Source: Legionella sp. PATHC032 (lineage in GTDB: Bacteria; Pseudomonadota; Gammaproteobacteria; Legionellales; Legionellaceae). Taken from it: a stretch of DNA of 64,000 nt. Below are positions 32,418 through 41,171 of the stretch, in pieces (positions within the stretch are counted from its first letter, which is position 1; each line of letters starts with the position of its first letter). The stretch covers positions 2,847,001 to 2,911,000 of the forward strand of contig NZ_JAPHOV010000001.1 of the NCBI RefSeq assembly GCF_026191185.1. Direction: 5' to 3'. The translations under genes were made by a program, and so were the position numbers. The notes under the pieces are model-generated. The model searched no databases. It saw nothing but the letters and a program-made list of their open reading frames with translations, and was not told the DNA's origin.

Positions 32418-33584
32418 ATGTCGGTCGAGATGAGCAAAACCCCCAATGCCAGATTCCCTCCTGGACAAGAAATCAAACTAACAAAACCGGCGACTGAACT
32501 TTATGTTGGACAAATTTTGAAAACGGTTATTGTCACAACACTGTCTAATGATCAAGTTCTTATCAATATTAATGGGCAGAATCTTAACGCAAAGGCATCT
32601 CATCATTTTACACCGGGAGAGCTATTTGAAGTAAAAGTCATAGCGAATCACCCTGAAACCATACTTGAAGTTCAACAAAAAACACCGGCTCCATCTCTAT
32701 TGCAAAATGCGATACTTCACTATTTACCAAAACAAGCGCCGGCTACCAATCTTTTACAGACACTGACTCAATTGATGGCAGAAAATAATTTATCGGCGCC
32801 CATCAATCAGGTTATGAAAACCATTTTAGGCAATATCCCTGTTTTGACTCAATTACCTAATCAACTTATGCAAGCGATTAGTCAAAGTGGTGTGTTTTTA
32901 GAATCCAAATTATTAAAAAACAAAACCCCGCAAGAAATACAATCGGATTTTAAGGGGTTGTGTTTTAAATTATTACACAGTTTAGGCACAGACATTAAAC
33001 TACCAATCCATCTGCCAAACGAGTTAGAATCTGGTTTTCCTCAACAAGCGCCCCTTCCTTTACCAGGAGCCATCCCTCAACCACTGGCTAAAAATACCTT
33101 ATTGAATCTTATTGGATTGTCAACAGACGCAGTAAAACATATTTTACGTGAGCAAGTCACACAGGCATTAGCACGAATCACGACTAATCAAATTAATTAT
33201 TTATCGCAGGAGAATCAAGAAACCTATCTAATCATGCTTGATTTTCCTTTAAAAACCCCTGATGGGATTGATGTAATCCCTATTATGATCAAACAACACA
33301 AGGCAGAACCTATGCACCTGTCTAAATGGTCAGTATCATTCGCTTTGAATTTATCCCATCTAGGAAGCATACAAGCTACGGTTTCAATTTACGCTAAAAA
33401 TATTGATGTCAAGGTTAATAGTCAGCAAGCTTCAACACTGCGACTACTCAATGATTACCATAAGGATTTGGAAGAAACACTCTTTGAATCGGGTCTTCAC
33501 TTAAGAGAATGGAAGCTACAAGTTGGGTTGGAAGAGAATCATATCGATGCGACAAACCTTCGTTTATTGGATATAAAAATATGA
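32418..33584 (+). CDS. FliK-like flagellar hook-length control protein
   Basis: A 388-residue soluble protein. Residues 1-90 include a beta-rich module (LYVGQILKTVIVTTLSND). The middle is long, helical and Gln/Leu-rich, and the C-terminal 120 residues resemble the FliK C-terminal (Flg_hook) domain: SVSFALNLSHLGSIQATVSI, VKVNSQQASTLRLLNDYHKD and LREWKLQV. FliK sets hook length and switches secretion specificity together with FlhB. The next gene, overlapping by ATGA, is a FlhB C-terminal-domain homologue, which supports the call. It is away from other flagellar genes and smaller than enteric FliK. Confidence 0.75.
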   Translation: MSVEMSKTPNARFPPGQEIKLTKPATELYVGQILKTVIVTTLSNDQVLININGQNLNAKASHHFTPGELFEVKVIANHPETILEVQQKTPAPSLLQNAILHYLPKQAPATNLLQTLTQLMAENNLSAPINQVMKTILGNIPVLTQLPNQLMQAISQSGVFLESKLLKNKTPQEIQSDFKGLCFKLLHSLGTDIKLPIHLPNELESGFPQQAPLPLPGAIPQPLAKNTLLNLIGLSTDAVKHILREQVTQALARITTNQINYLSQENQETYLIMLDFPLKTPDGIDVIPIMIKQHKAEPMHLSKWSVSFALNLSHLGSIQATVSIYAKNIDVKVNSQQASTLRLLNDYHKDLEETLFESGLHLREWKLQVGLEENHIDATNLRLLDIKI

Positions 33585-33847
33585 AAAGAAAGAAACCCAT
33601 AGCTATTGCATTGCGTTATGATGGCAAATCTCCTCCCAAAGTAACCGCTAAAGGAGAAGGTTTAGTGGCTCAACAAATTATCAATACAGCCAAAGAATAT
33701 GGCATTCCTCTCGAACAAAATGCCGAATTAACAGCGCTCTTATCTCAAGTTCGCCTCAATGAAGAAATACCCAAAGCACTTTATCTTGCTGTAGCCCAAA
33801 TTTTGGCATTCCTTTATTACATCGATGGAAAGAAATCCAAAGAATAA
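33581..33847 (+). CDS. FlhB-like C-terminal domain protein
   Basis: An 88-residue protein equal to the cytoplasmic C-terminal domain of FlhB (like B. subtilis YlqH or FlhB2/FhlB): IAIALRYDGKSPPKVTAKGEGL, AQQIINTAKEYGIPLEQNAEL and LYLAVAQILAFLYYIDG. It lacks the membrane half and the NPTH autocleavage site of full FlhB. The start at 33581 overlaps the stop of the FliK-like gene by four bases, so the pair is translationally coupled. A frame opening at 33509 is only an upstream extension. The pair probably modulates hook or rod export. Confidence 0.85.
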   Translation: MKRKKPIAIALRYDGKSPPKVTAKGEGLVAQQIINTAKEYGIPLEQNAELTALLSQVRLNEEIPKALYLAVAQILAFLYYIDGKKSKE

Positions 33848-33854
33848 ATCCATC

Positions 33855-33976
33855 TGGAGTTACGAAAAAAACCAAGCTCTTTGTTAAAAAATGTTTTTAA
33901 TTCGGTCATTTAGTTTATCTAAACTCCCTCATTAACAACATTTTTTGCCTTGACCTCGGAGTTTTTGGTAAGTTCT
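33855..33976 (+). repeat. MITE-like palindrome A, copy 1 (122 bp)
   Basis: Imperfect palindrome with terminal repeats TTACGAAA.../...GGTAAG and a central AGTTTA-TC-TAAACT. A nearly identical copy in the same orientation lies at 39370-39491; about 85 bp in the middle match almost base for base. Confidence 0.85.
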
Positions 33977-34096
33977 GTCCATATCAAGTGGATTTGAACT
34001 TATTCTAGAAAAAAGACTTAAAGACGCCCATAAAACATTGGCATTATTTGACCAAATAATCTACAATTTGGTTAAGTTATGGCGAGAGGTTTCACT

Positions 34097-34276
34097 ATGA
34101 AATGGATAATGCTGATCGTAATTACTTTAACAACTGCAGGTTGCTGTTGTACCACAGCAGAAGTAGTTGAATACCAGCAAGTTACAGTTGCCGCTCCAGT
34201 GGTTGAGCCCGTGATTTTAGATGTCGATGATCCGGAACCTTTGGATGTGACTACCACCACTATTGAGTTTTACTAG
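34097..34276 (+). CDS. Small lipoprotein, 59 aa
   Basis: Start at the ATG at 34097 (GAGAGG seven bases upstream) rather than 34079. The protein is MKWIMLIVITLTTAGCCCTT, a clear lipoprotein signal with lipobox TAGC, then an acidic, Val/Thr-rich tail (EVVEYQQVTVAAP, DVDDPEPLDV). No family is recognised. It is a probable small envelope lipoprotein in the gap between repeat A and sidF. Confidence 0.65.
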   Translation: MKWIMLIVITLTTAGCCCTTAEVVEYQQVTVAAPVVEPVILDVDDPEPLDVTTTTIEFY

Positions 34277-34398
34277 GAAATTATCAAGCTTCACTATTTT
34301 TTGAGAATAGTACTAAATTCTATTTTTCAGTCCAGTTTTTAAGTGAAGCCACCACACAATCATTCAATTCGGGCTAAATTTGTGTCAGAAAAAACCTA

Positions 34399-34430
34399 TT
34401 AATCTTACGTTAATGTTTGCCAGCTATAAT
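34399..34430 (+). promoter_or_regulatory. PmrA-type tandem box and -10 of sidF (candidate)
   Basis: Two TTAAT half sites 11 bp apart (34399-34403 and 34410-34414), each with following bases close to the PmrA half-site TTAATATT, precede a perfect TATAAT at 34425-34430. The sidF ATG is 30 bp further on. PmrA controls many Legionella effector genes through such boxes. The match is by eye. Confidence 0.45.
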
Positions 34431-34459
34431 AAAATAAACGTTATGATATGGAATAAACC

Positions 34460-37198
34460 ATGCCACGAATCACTAAAAATATAAAAACATATGTCACCCA
34501 TTTATTAAGTGATCTGGAACCAGTTGCCTCTCAAAATCAGCATCTTGCTTATGGTTATCCCGGCGAAAGACAGGTATTCAAAGACCCGATGCTGGATGGG
34601 AAGCAAGTCGTGGTAGTAAACAGTCAATACGATGAAAAGGGTAACGTTGTTACTGGACAACCTGATGTGATTCAAGAGGCGAATAATTATATAGATAATC
34701 TTGTAGCCGCTGCCAAATCTCTGATAGACAAAGATAAGAATGGTGAGAAAAATTTGAGAAAGAATGCCATTGATGAGATTGCAAAAACTTTCAAAAAATC
34801 CATTTCAGAAACCATTCCTTCCGACAAAGCAAAAGCGGATTTGTTTTCAAGTAAAAAAAGTTCTGCCAATAAAGACTTTCTGGAACAGTTGGCCAAAGTC
34901 GAATACAGTTTACAGCAATTCACACAAGCCGTGGCAAAAGCCTCAGGACACAAATTAAAAGCACTGGATAAGGAAGGGCATAATATTCGCAGTCATAATC
35001 GCGATACCTTAATTCATCGCTTTAAAGCGCCTAATTCCAAAGAAGGCGAAGAACAATTTATTATGTACATACCTTGTGGAAGGTACACTAAACGCCAACA
35101 AAGACTAATGGGCAAGGATGAATCTGAAGTCAATAGGGATCATGACACTACAAGCCATAAACGCTCTGATCTGGTCCTGGGCAACAGCAGTATGGCGCGT
35201 ATGATTGCAGGGACAAGGCATTCTGATGGCACCGTTACTATTCACCATGACAGCTTTTCTGGTCCTGGCGCACGCATGCCCTATTCTGATTTTAAGGGAG
35301 CTGATGACTATAAAAAGCTGGCTATCAAAGCGGTCACTTTAATCAACCAGGAAGAAGTCATCCAAACCCTGGCACAGCGTCAAATTGATCGTATGACCAA
35401 TGAAGACCTTTGGAATAAAATCCCCGAAGAGTATCGCCCTGATGTGCTTCCTCCTAATGAGGAGAAAGCAAGGGCACAACTGATAAAGCTGTATGTAGAG
35501 CATAATCCGTTATCTGTCACGGAATGCTATACACAAGTGGTAACGGCTGGGCAAAGGGTAGCGGCTGAAAATCAAAAAGAGCAATTCGAATACGTACGGC
35601 AAATGATGGATGCTTTTGATGGATCCAAAGCAAAAATCACCATTCAAACCAGTGCCAATACCGAAGTGGAAACAGAGGTTGGTTATCAAGCACGCATGAG
35701 TTCCTGGGGGGTGAATTGGTTTAGACAGGTTGGAGCGCTTAATCCTCTCTCAGACAATAGCGTCACAAAAAATCAAAATGCTCGTTTTGTAAATCAAATG
35801 ACTGATGACGTCACCACCAATTTAGACAAAGTGGCTCAAAGCCTGACTGATTACGACAAAGCAGGTGCATTACAAGCGTTATTAAAAGGCCCGGATGTCA
35901 GCAGTCTGAATCAACAAATTACAGAGAAAGAAAATGCCTTAAAAGAGGTGAAAGGAGCCTATCGAGAAGCATTATTCAGCTACTTTGAAGAATATCAGAA
36001 AGGCCAAGGAAAATGGGATCAAGTCAAACTGGAACAATTGAAAAATCAGGTTGAAGGTTACGAAAAAAGCATTAAAACACAAGAATCGGCCATTTATGAG
36101 CTGCATAATCAAATCGATGCCTTAAGAAAGACTTATTACACAGAACACAAAGGACAAATCAATAAGGCTTTACAAGAACTTAAAGAACAAATAAGCCCAG
36201 TAATCCAGAATAAAGAAACAGGTCCTGAGACCAAATCCAGACTGCAGCACTTTTACAATTCATGCGCTTACCTTATTCAGGCTCAAGAGCTCTATTATGA
36301 GAACACTTGGCATCATGGCAAAAATAATTTCAAGCTGCAAACGTTAATGGCTTCTCTAGCCGGCGAACTGGATTATGCGAATACGAAAGGGTGTAAGAGC
36401 AATAATGACCGTGGCCAAAGATTGGCGCAAAAAATAGTTGGTAATGCCTTATGGACAGCAATGAGTGAGGATGGGTTATACACTGGTGAATTTCTGGATC
36501 ATCGAAGGACACATGATAAAAAGGTCAGTAAAGTAGAACAACTTGATCGGGAGCTTACTACTATCCAGGCCCTTCATCATACTGCCAATACGGGTGTTTC
36601 CGGAGGAAAGTTTGAAATTCAGGATAAAGCCAATTTCGCTGATAATGGCCTTTTCGGCAAGATCGCTAATTTTGCCAAAGTAAAAGAAATGGGACCTGAA
36701 AACGCTTTTACAAAAAATCTGGGTACAAAAATTAAAGCGGGTCTCGGGCTTGGATTGCTAGCGGCCGGCGGATTAGTCGCTCTTACTTTGTTATTCCCCC
36801 CGGCAGGCTTGGCTGTGGCGGCATTGGGAATTGGTGTGGCCACAGGTGCTGCCATTGTTGCTGGCGTTACCTTTGCGGCCACTTATCTATTTGGTACTGC
36901 CATTGATGCCATTAATAACAAGATAGAAGAAGGAAAGATTAAGTCGATTGTCCGTGAGGGTATGAAGACAGCATCAGAAAATTCACAAGAGCACAAAACC
37001 GAACAACAGGATAATTTAACAGTGAATGCCAAACTCCATCAAAAATTAGGAGTGACGCGAGAATCCGTATTGGAAAGAAAATCTACTCCTGAACACAAGC
37101 TTGAAAAACCAAAAGTTATGACCCCAAAAGTTGACTTAACACCAGAGGTGGTGGATGATAAGCGAAGCGAAAGCACCGTCACACCAGTAAACTTCTAA
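34460..37198 (+). CDS. sidF: Dot/Icm effector SidF, phosphoinositide 3-phosphatase
   Basis: A 912-residue protein I recognise as SidF. The catalytic CX5R motif is CKSNNDR with Cys at residue 645, the known active site. SidF removes the 3-phosphate of PI(3,4)P2 and PI(3,4,5)P3 on the Legionella-containing vacuole, helping to make PI(4)P, and has also been reported to bind pro-death Bcl2-family proteins. Residues 1-750 form the soluble catalytic region with a coiled stretch at about 480-560. Residues 760-815 are two hydrophobic helices (GLGLGLLAAGGLVALTLLF, then VAALGIGVATGAAIVAG), the membrane anchor. The 90-residue polar tail carries the translocation signal region. The gene lies between two repeat A copies. 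Confidence 0.96.
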   Translation: MPRITKNIKTYVTHLLSDLEPVASQNQHLAYGYPGERQVFKDPMLDGKQVVVVNSQYDEKGNVVTGQPDVIQEANNYIDNLVAAAKSLIDKDKNGEKNLRKNAIDEIAKTFKKSISETIPSDKAKADLFSSKKSSANKDFLEQLAKVEYSLQQFTQAVAKASGHKLKALDKEGHNIRSHNRDTLIHRFKAPNSKEGEEQFIMYIPCGRYTKRQQRLMGKDESEVNRDHDTTSHKRSDLVLGNSSMARMIAGTRHSDGTVTIHHDSFSGPGARMPYSDFKGADDYKKLAIKAVTLINQEEVIQTLAQRQIDRMTNEDLWNKIPEEYRPDVLPPNEEKARAQLIKLYVEHNPLSVTECYTQVVTAGQRVAAENQKEQFEYVRQMMDAFDGSKAKITIQTSANTEVETEVGYQARMSSWGVNWFRQVGALNPLSDNSVTKNQNARFVNQMTDDVTTNLDKVAQSLTDYDKAGALQALLKGPDVSSLNQQITEKENALKEVKGAYREALFSYFEEYQKGQGKWDQVKLEQLKNQVEGYEKSIKTQESAIYELHNQIDALRKTYYTEHKGQINKALQELKEQISPVIQNKETGPETKSRLQHFYNSCAYLIQAQELYYENTWHHGKNNFKLQTLMASLAGELDYANTKGCKSNNDRGQRLAQKIVGNALWTAMSEDGLYTGEFLDHRRTHDKKVSKVEQLDRELTTIQALHHTANTGVSGGKFEIQDKANFADNGLFGKIANFAKVKEMGPENAFTKNLGTKIKAGLGLGLLAAGGLVALTLLFPPAGLAVAALGIGVATGAAIVAGVTFAATYLFGTAIDAINNKIEEGKIKSIVREGMKTASENSQEHKTEQQDNLTVNAKLHQKLGVTRESVLERKSTPEHKLEKPKVMTPKVDLTPEVVDDKRSESTVTPVNF

Positions 37199-37223
37199 GG
37201 GTTATAATTTTAACATTCTAATA

Positions 37224-37955
37224 ATGAAAAAAATCAGCTCTCTTATTCTTCTTTTTCTCATAAGCACGGCCAGTTTTTCTCTTCCCAAAGGCTTTGTTTA
37301 TTTACACGATATAGCGCCTGATATCATTGAAGACATGAGATACGCTACCAATAACAATTTCATAGGAAATCCTATCCCAGGTTACAAACGCGGGGTATGT
37401 ATAGTCACCAAACAAACTGCGCAACAATTAAAAAAAGCGGAAGAATACATCAAAACCAAAGGGTATACGCTTAAAGTATATGATTGCTACAGACCACAAA
37501 AAGCTGTTGATTATTTTTATAAGTGGAGCCGCAATGCCAAAGACAAGCGCATGAAACCTGAATTTTATCCTCGTGAAATGAAACAAGATTTGTTTAACCG
37601 AGGTTATATTGCTCTAACCTCTGGCCACACACGAGGAAGTACCCTTGATTTAACGCTTGTGAAACGAACGACCTCTCGAGAAAAAAAATCTGATCATCAT
37701 TTAACACGTTGCTACGATAAAACACCAAACTATCTGGATGATGATTCGATCGATACAGGAACTCGTTTTGATTGTCTGGATGTGTCAGCAAATATTGATT
37801 ATTCCAAGTTGAGTAAAAATCAGAAAGCCAATCGAGAATTACTACAAAAACTCATGAGACGCTTTGGTTTCAGGTCTTATTACTATGAATGGTGGCATTT
37901 CACTCTGAGACATGAACCTTATCCAAACACCTATTTCAATTTTCCAGTCAAATAA
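37224..37955 (+). CDS. ddpX: D-alanyl-D-alanine dipeptidase, VanX/DdpX type
   Basis: A 243-residue exported zinc peptidase. Signal peptide MKKISSLILLFLISTASFS, then the VanX family motifs: IAPDIIEDMRYATNNNF, YDCYRPQKAV, the zinc site SGHTRGSTLDLTL (His and Asp ligands), and YEWWHFT with the catalytic Glu and third zinc ligand. It cleaves D-Ala-D-Ala, releasing alanine from cell-wall precursors or turnover products; in resistance clusters the same fold supports vancomycin resistance, but no van genes are here. It is 25 bp after sidF on the same strand and may be on its transcript. A signal peptide argues for a periplasmic role rather than Dot/Icm export. Confidence 0.92.
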   Translation: MKKISSLILLFLISTASFSLPKGFVYLHDIAPDIIEDMRYATNNNFIGNPIPGYKRGVCIVTKQTAQQLKKAEEYIKTKGYTLKVYDCYRPQKAVDYFYKWSRNAKDKRMKPEFYPREMKQDLFNRGYIALTSGHTRGSTLDLTLVKRTTSREKKSDHHLTRCYDKTPNYLDDDSIDTGTRFDCLDVSANIDYSKLSKNQKANRELLQKLMRRFGFRSYYYEWWHFTLRHEPYPNTYFNFPVK

Positions 37956-38157
37956 ATTATTAATATCAGAATTAACTCTAATACGCCTATTCATGTACAG
38001 GATGAGACAGCTAAGTCCGGTCCTTGTGCGACAATTAAAACCCAGCATGGGCTTATTTTCTCTTTAATGATCATATTAAATATATATTGAATATTATTTA
38101 TTCATAAGTTATTCTTGCCAGCCATTTCAATTCCATATTACTAACGGAGAATGATAG

Positions 38158-39252
38158 ATGCGTGTTGCAAAATTACTTTTATTGACTTTGGCATTGAGCG
38201 GGAATTTATTTGCTCAAGATATCAAAGTAGTAGGAACATTAAACCAGACATTAAAAGCCCCGCAAAATAAAACACTCAATACAAAACCCGCCATACAACA
38301 AATCAAACTGCTTAAAATGCAATTGTCAAATTCTGCTATCAAGGCACTTGCGAGAAAAACAGACATTACACTCAAAAAACCAAATACCATAGCCACATCA
38401 ACGGCTCTCCCCCCAAAAATAGAATTAGGTATGAATAATGTACCCGTTCTGAACCAGGGAAGCTTTGGAACTTGCGTCACCTTTGCAACTACCGCAGCCG
38501 TAGATGCCGCTTTAAACAAAGGTGACTACATCAGTCAATTGTGCCAATTACAACTGGGTATGTATCTGGAGAAAAACGGTCATTCACCAAGTGGATGGGA
38601 TGGCTCATTAGGGCGTATCGTCTTAAGTCAAATGGAAAATTTTGGGGTAGTCAGCAAAGAAAAACAAAAAACCCTGGGATGTGGTGGACTAACTGAATAC
38701 CCAGACAGCGAGCAACCAACTCCTGATCATGCCATGTCGCTTGAGCAATTCCATGAAATGAGTGAAGATCCTGAGACTAATCCTGTTATTTATACGCCTA
38801 TCCTGGATGTTTATCAGGCTGTATTAGACAGAACAGACACCAACAAAACCATTAATGATATAAAAACCGCCTTGAATCAAAAAGATCGGGTTACTTTTGC
38901 CGTATTATTGCTGGATTTTGATTTGGGTGTTATGGGTGCTGTGGGAACGAATAAAACACAATTCGATACCTGGGTGCTGACTCCTGAAATTGCTCGTGAT
39001 ATTTATCTGCGTCCTTTTTTTGGTGGTCATGAAATGATTATCACTGGATACGATGACAATGCCATCGCTATTGATGACAATGGCCGGGAACACAAAGGAT
39101 TGTTTACTTTACGTAACTCATGGGGTGAGCAATTTGGAGACAAGGGTAATTTCTACATGTCCTATGATTACTTCAAGGTTTTAACCATTGAAGCACAACG
39201 TATCCGTGCTCTTGCTGATAATGAATCAGAAGAAGACTCGATGACTGCCTGA
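38158..39252 (+). CDS. Exported papain-like (C1A) cysteine protease
   Basis: A 364-residue protein with signal peptide (MRVAKLLLLTLALSGNLFAQ) and an N-terminal segment of about 80 residues that could be a propeptide. The C1A catalytic residues are all visible: PVLNQGSFGTCVTFATT (oxyanion Gln and catalytic Cys at about 101), GGHEMIITGYDD (His) and LRNSWGEQFGDKGNFYM (Asn). By position it is the gene after ddpX in the sidF region (lpg2586-type), which has been described as a translocated papain-like protein; I cannot verify that here. AACGGAGAATG precedes the start. It closes the block bounded by the two repeat A copies. Confidence 0.9.
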   Translation: MRVAKLLLLTLALSGNLFAQDIKVVGTLNQTLKAPQNKTLNTKPAIQQIKLLKMQLSNSAIKALARKTDITLKKPNTIATSTALPPKIELGMNNVPVLNQGSFGTCVTFATTAAVDAALNKGDYISQLCQLQLGMYLEKNGHSPSGWDGSLGRIVLSQMENFGVVSKEKQKTLGCGGLTEYPDSEQPTPDHAMSLEQFHEMSEDPETNPVIYTPILDVYQAVLDRTDTNKTINDIKTALNQKDRVTFAVLLLDFDLGVMGAVGTNKTQFDTWVLTPEIARDIYLRPFFGGHEMIITGYDDNAIAIDDNGREHKGLFTLRNSWGEQFGDKGNFYMSYDYFKVLTIEAQRIRALADNESEEDSMTA

Positions 39253-39369
39253 ACAAATCACCATCATAAAATAAATATGATCGGTTAAACTAAACTCCCC
39301 TCAGCATAGTTCACTTTGCAAGTGGACTAGATGAGAGGATTCCTAACAGCCAAACCTGATTCACCTAGA

Positions 39370-39491
39370 GGTCTTACGAAAAAGCCCAATCTTTTTGTTA
39401 AAAAATGTTTTTAATTCGGTCATTTAGTTTATCTAAACTCCCTCATTAACAACATTTTTTGCCTCGACCTTGGGGTTTATCGTAAGTCCTG
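39370..39491 (+). repeat. MITE-like palindrome A, copy 2 (122 bp)
   Basis: Same orientation as copy 1 at 33855. Ends AGGTCTTACG and CGTAAGTCCT are inverted repeats (one mismatch), and the centre is AGTTTA-TC-TAAACT at 39427-39440. The shared end CGTAAGTCCTGA also occurs alone at 54810, after topA. Confidence 0.85.
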
Positions 39492-39604
39492 ATCTATTTT
39501 AAGTCATCTGGAATAAGAAATTTCCCCATAAGAACAGCACAAACTATATCATTTAAAAATCATTTTGTGTATAATATATTCACATTATTTTTCTTGCAAA
39601 CATC

Positions 39605-41158
39605 ATGACCCAAAAACCAACTAAAATCACACACCTTGTAGTATTAGGAGATAGTTTATCCGATAGAGGAACACTTAATAAACGGGAACTGCTGGGCTTT
39701 ATCCCCATGAGTTATTTAAGTGGATTAAGAAGCAAATCTCCAAAAGGTCGATTCACTAATGGTTTTCTTTGGGGAGACTACGTCGGCGCGACTACAGCGG
39801 AACAATTCGAGATTGAACATATCCGAAGAAAATTAAGATTGCATAATAATGCAAGAGACAATGCAGATATAGGCGATGAATTACTCACCAACGATAAGGA
39901 GAGAAGAGAAAATGAAAACTCTTTTAGCTTAAATGAAGACAATCATATTCTCTTTAAAGGGGCAAGATTTGCCCGCTTCTATTGCGAAGGGGGATTAACT
40001 TCTCATGACTATTCCTGTAGCTTTACCTTTAACCTGGTTCTGTTTTTTACAAGGCTGATTCTGGCCACTTTGGGAGGAAAACGAGCACAATTATTGGCTG
40101 ATGATAAAAAATACAATATTTCCAATCTCGAAAAATCTGAAACATTAGTTGTGGAGTGGTCAGGCGCGAATGACTTGATCACTGCCAATGACAGGCCTTC
40201 TCGTGCGGCTGCAGATAAAGCCGTTAACGACCGAATGCAAAATATTGAAGCGCTTATTCATAATGGGTACAGGAATTTTGTTTTATTCAATTTGCCCAAT
40301 CTCTCATTAACTCCAAGATTTCAAAGAAAAAATGCAGAAGAACAACGTAATGCATCAGATTGCTCTGAATATTTTAATCAGCAACTGCAGGCGAAATCTC
40401 TTGAGTTAATCAACAAATACAAAGAATTGGGAATTCCTGTCAATCTCTCCGTCTTTGATGTTGATGGGCAATTTAAGGAAGTTTACAGTAATCCCGAAAA
40501 ATATGGCTTTGATAGAGACAAGTTAAAATCACCCTACGTTGAATCGGATCTTTTTAAAGAAAATCAGAAAAACCCTATTGATCAAAAAGAACATATTTCA
40601 CCAGGCAGAGGATATATGTTCTGGGATGATGTTCATCCGACTACAAAAATGCATGACTGGTTAGCAGAACGTTTCAAAGAAAAATACTACGATAAAATGT
40701 TTCGATTTGAGCCACCTCTTCAAGCAAAGCATAGGCACAAAGAAACTTCTGATGCTCTGGTAAAAACGACGGACTCCATGGCTAAAATCGACAAGCCGGT
40801 AAAGAAGCTTCCGGAAAATATTGTATCGCTGTTGAATACTATCCATTCAAGAGCACAATTAATGTGTCAATCCACTGATTCTAAACGGCGTGAAAAAGGT
40901 GAATTATTAAAACATTTTATTTTTGAGATAAAATGCCAACATGGAAATCTTGAAAACATCTATGGGTTTATCTCTGCATTTACCTTAAACCCCAATCATG
41001 CAAAAATAATAAAAACTCACCAAAATCCAATAATTGACTTCTTTAGAAATAAGGTAACGACAAGAAGCGAGGATGATATTGCTGCCTTACAAAAAGCAGT
41101 CGCAGCGTATTTACAACCTAAAGACAGCAAGGAACATCTCGTTAAGCTTACTCAGTAA
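39605..41158 (+). CDS. plaD: GDSL-family lipase/acyltransferase (PlaD-like)
   Basis: A 517-residue GDSL hydrolase without signal peptide. Block I is LVVLGDSLSDRGTL with the nucleophile Ser, block III is SGANDLIT, and block V is DDVHPTTKMHDW (Asp and His). The N-terminal 360 residues form the enzyme; the last 150 are a helical extension of unknown role. Related Legionella enzymes PlaA and PlaC are phospholipase A/lysophospholipase A or glycerophospholipid:cholesterol acyltransferases; the third GDSL enzyme, PlaD, has a C-terminal extension like this one. The name rests on that recollection and on gene position, so treat it as probable. It converges with legS1 (13-bp gap). Confidence 0.8.
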   Translation: MTQKPTKITHLVVLGDSLSDRGTLNKRELLGFIPMSYLSGLRSKSPKGRFTNGFLWGDYVGATTAEQFEIEHIRRKLRLHNNARDNADIGDELLTNDKERRENENSFSLNEDNHILFKGARFARFYCEGGLTSHDYSCSFTFNLVLFFTRLILATLGGKRAQLLADDKKYNISNLEKSETLVVEWSGANDLITANDRPSRAAADKAVNDRMQNIEALIHNGYRNFVLFNLPNLSLTPRFQRKNAEEQRNASDCSEYFNQQLQAKSLELINKYKELGIPVNLSVFDVDGQFKEVYSNPEKYGFDRDKLKSPYVESDLFKENQKNPIDQKEHISPGRGYMFWDDVHPTTKMHDWLAERFKEKYYDKMFRFEPPLQAKHRHKETSDALVKTTDSMAKIDKPVKKLPENIVSLLNTIHSRAQLMCQSTDSKRREKGELLKHFIFEIKCQHGNLENIYGFISAFTLNPNHAKIIKTHQNPIIDFFRNKVTTRSEDDIAALQKAVAAYLQPKDSKEHLVKLTQ

Positions 41159-41171
41159 AGGAAATCCCAAT

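Noticed and set aside
37224..37955. Vancomycin resistance cluster
   Set aside because: Only the VanX-like dipeptidase is present; no VanH, VanA-type ligase or two-component regulator is nearby.
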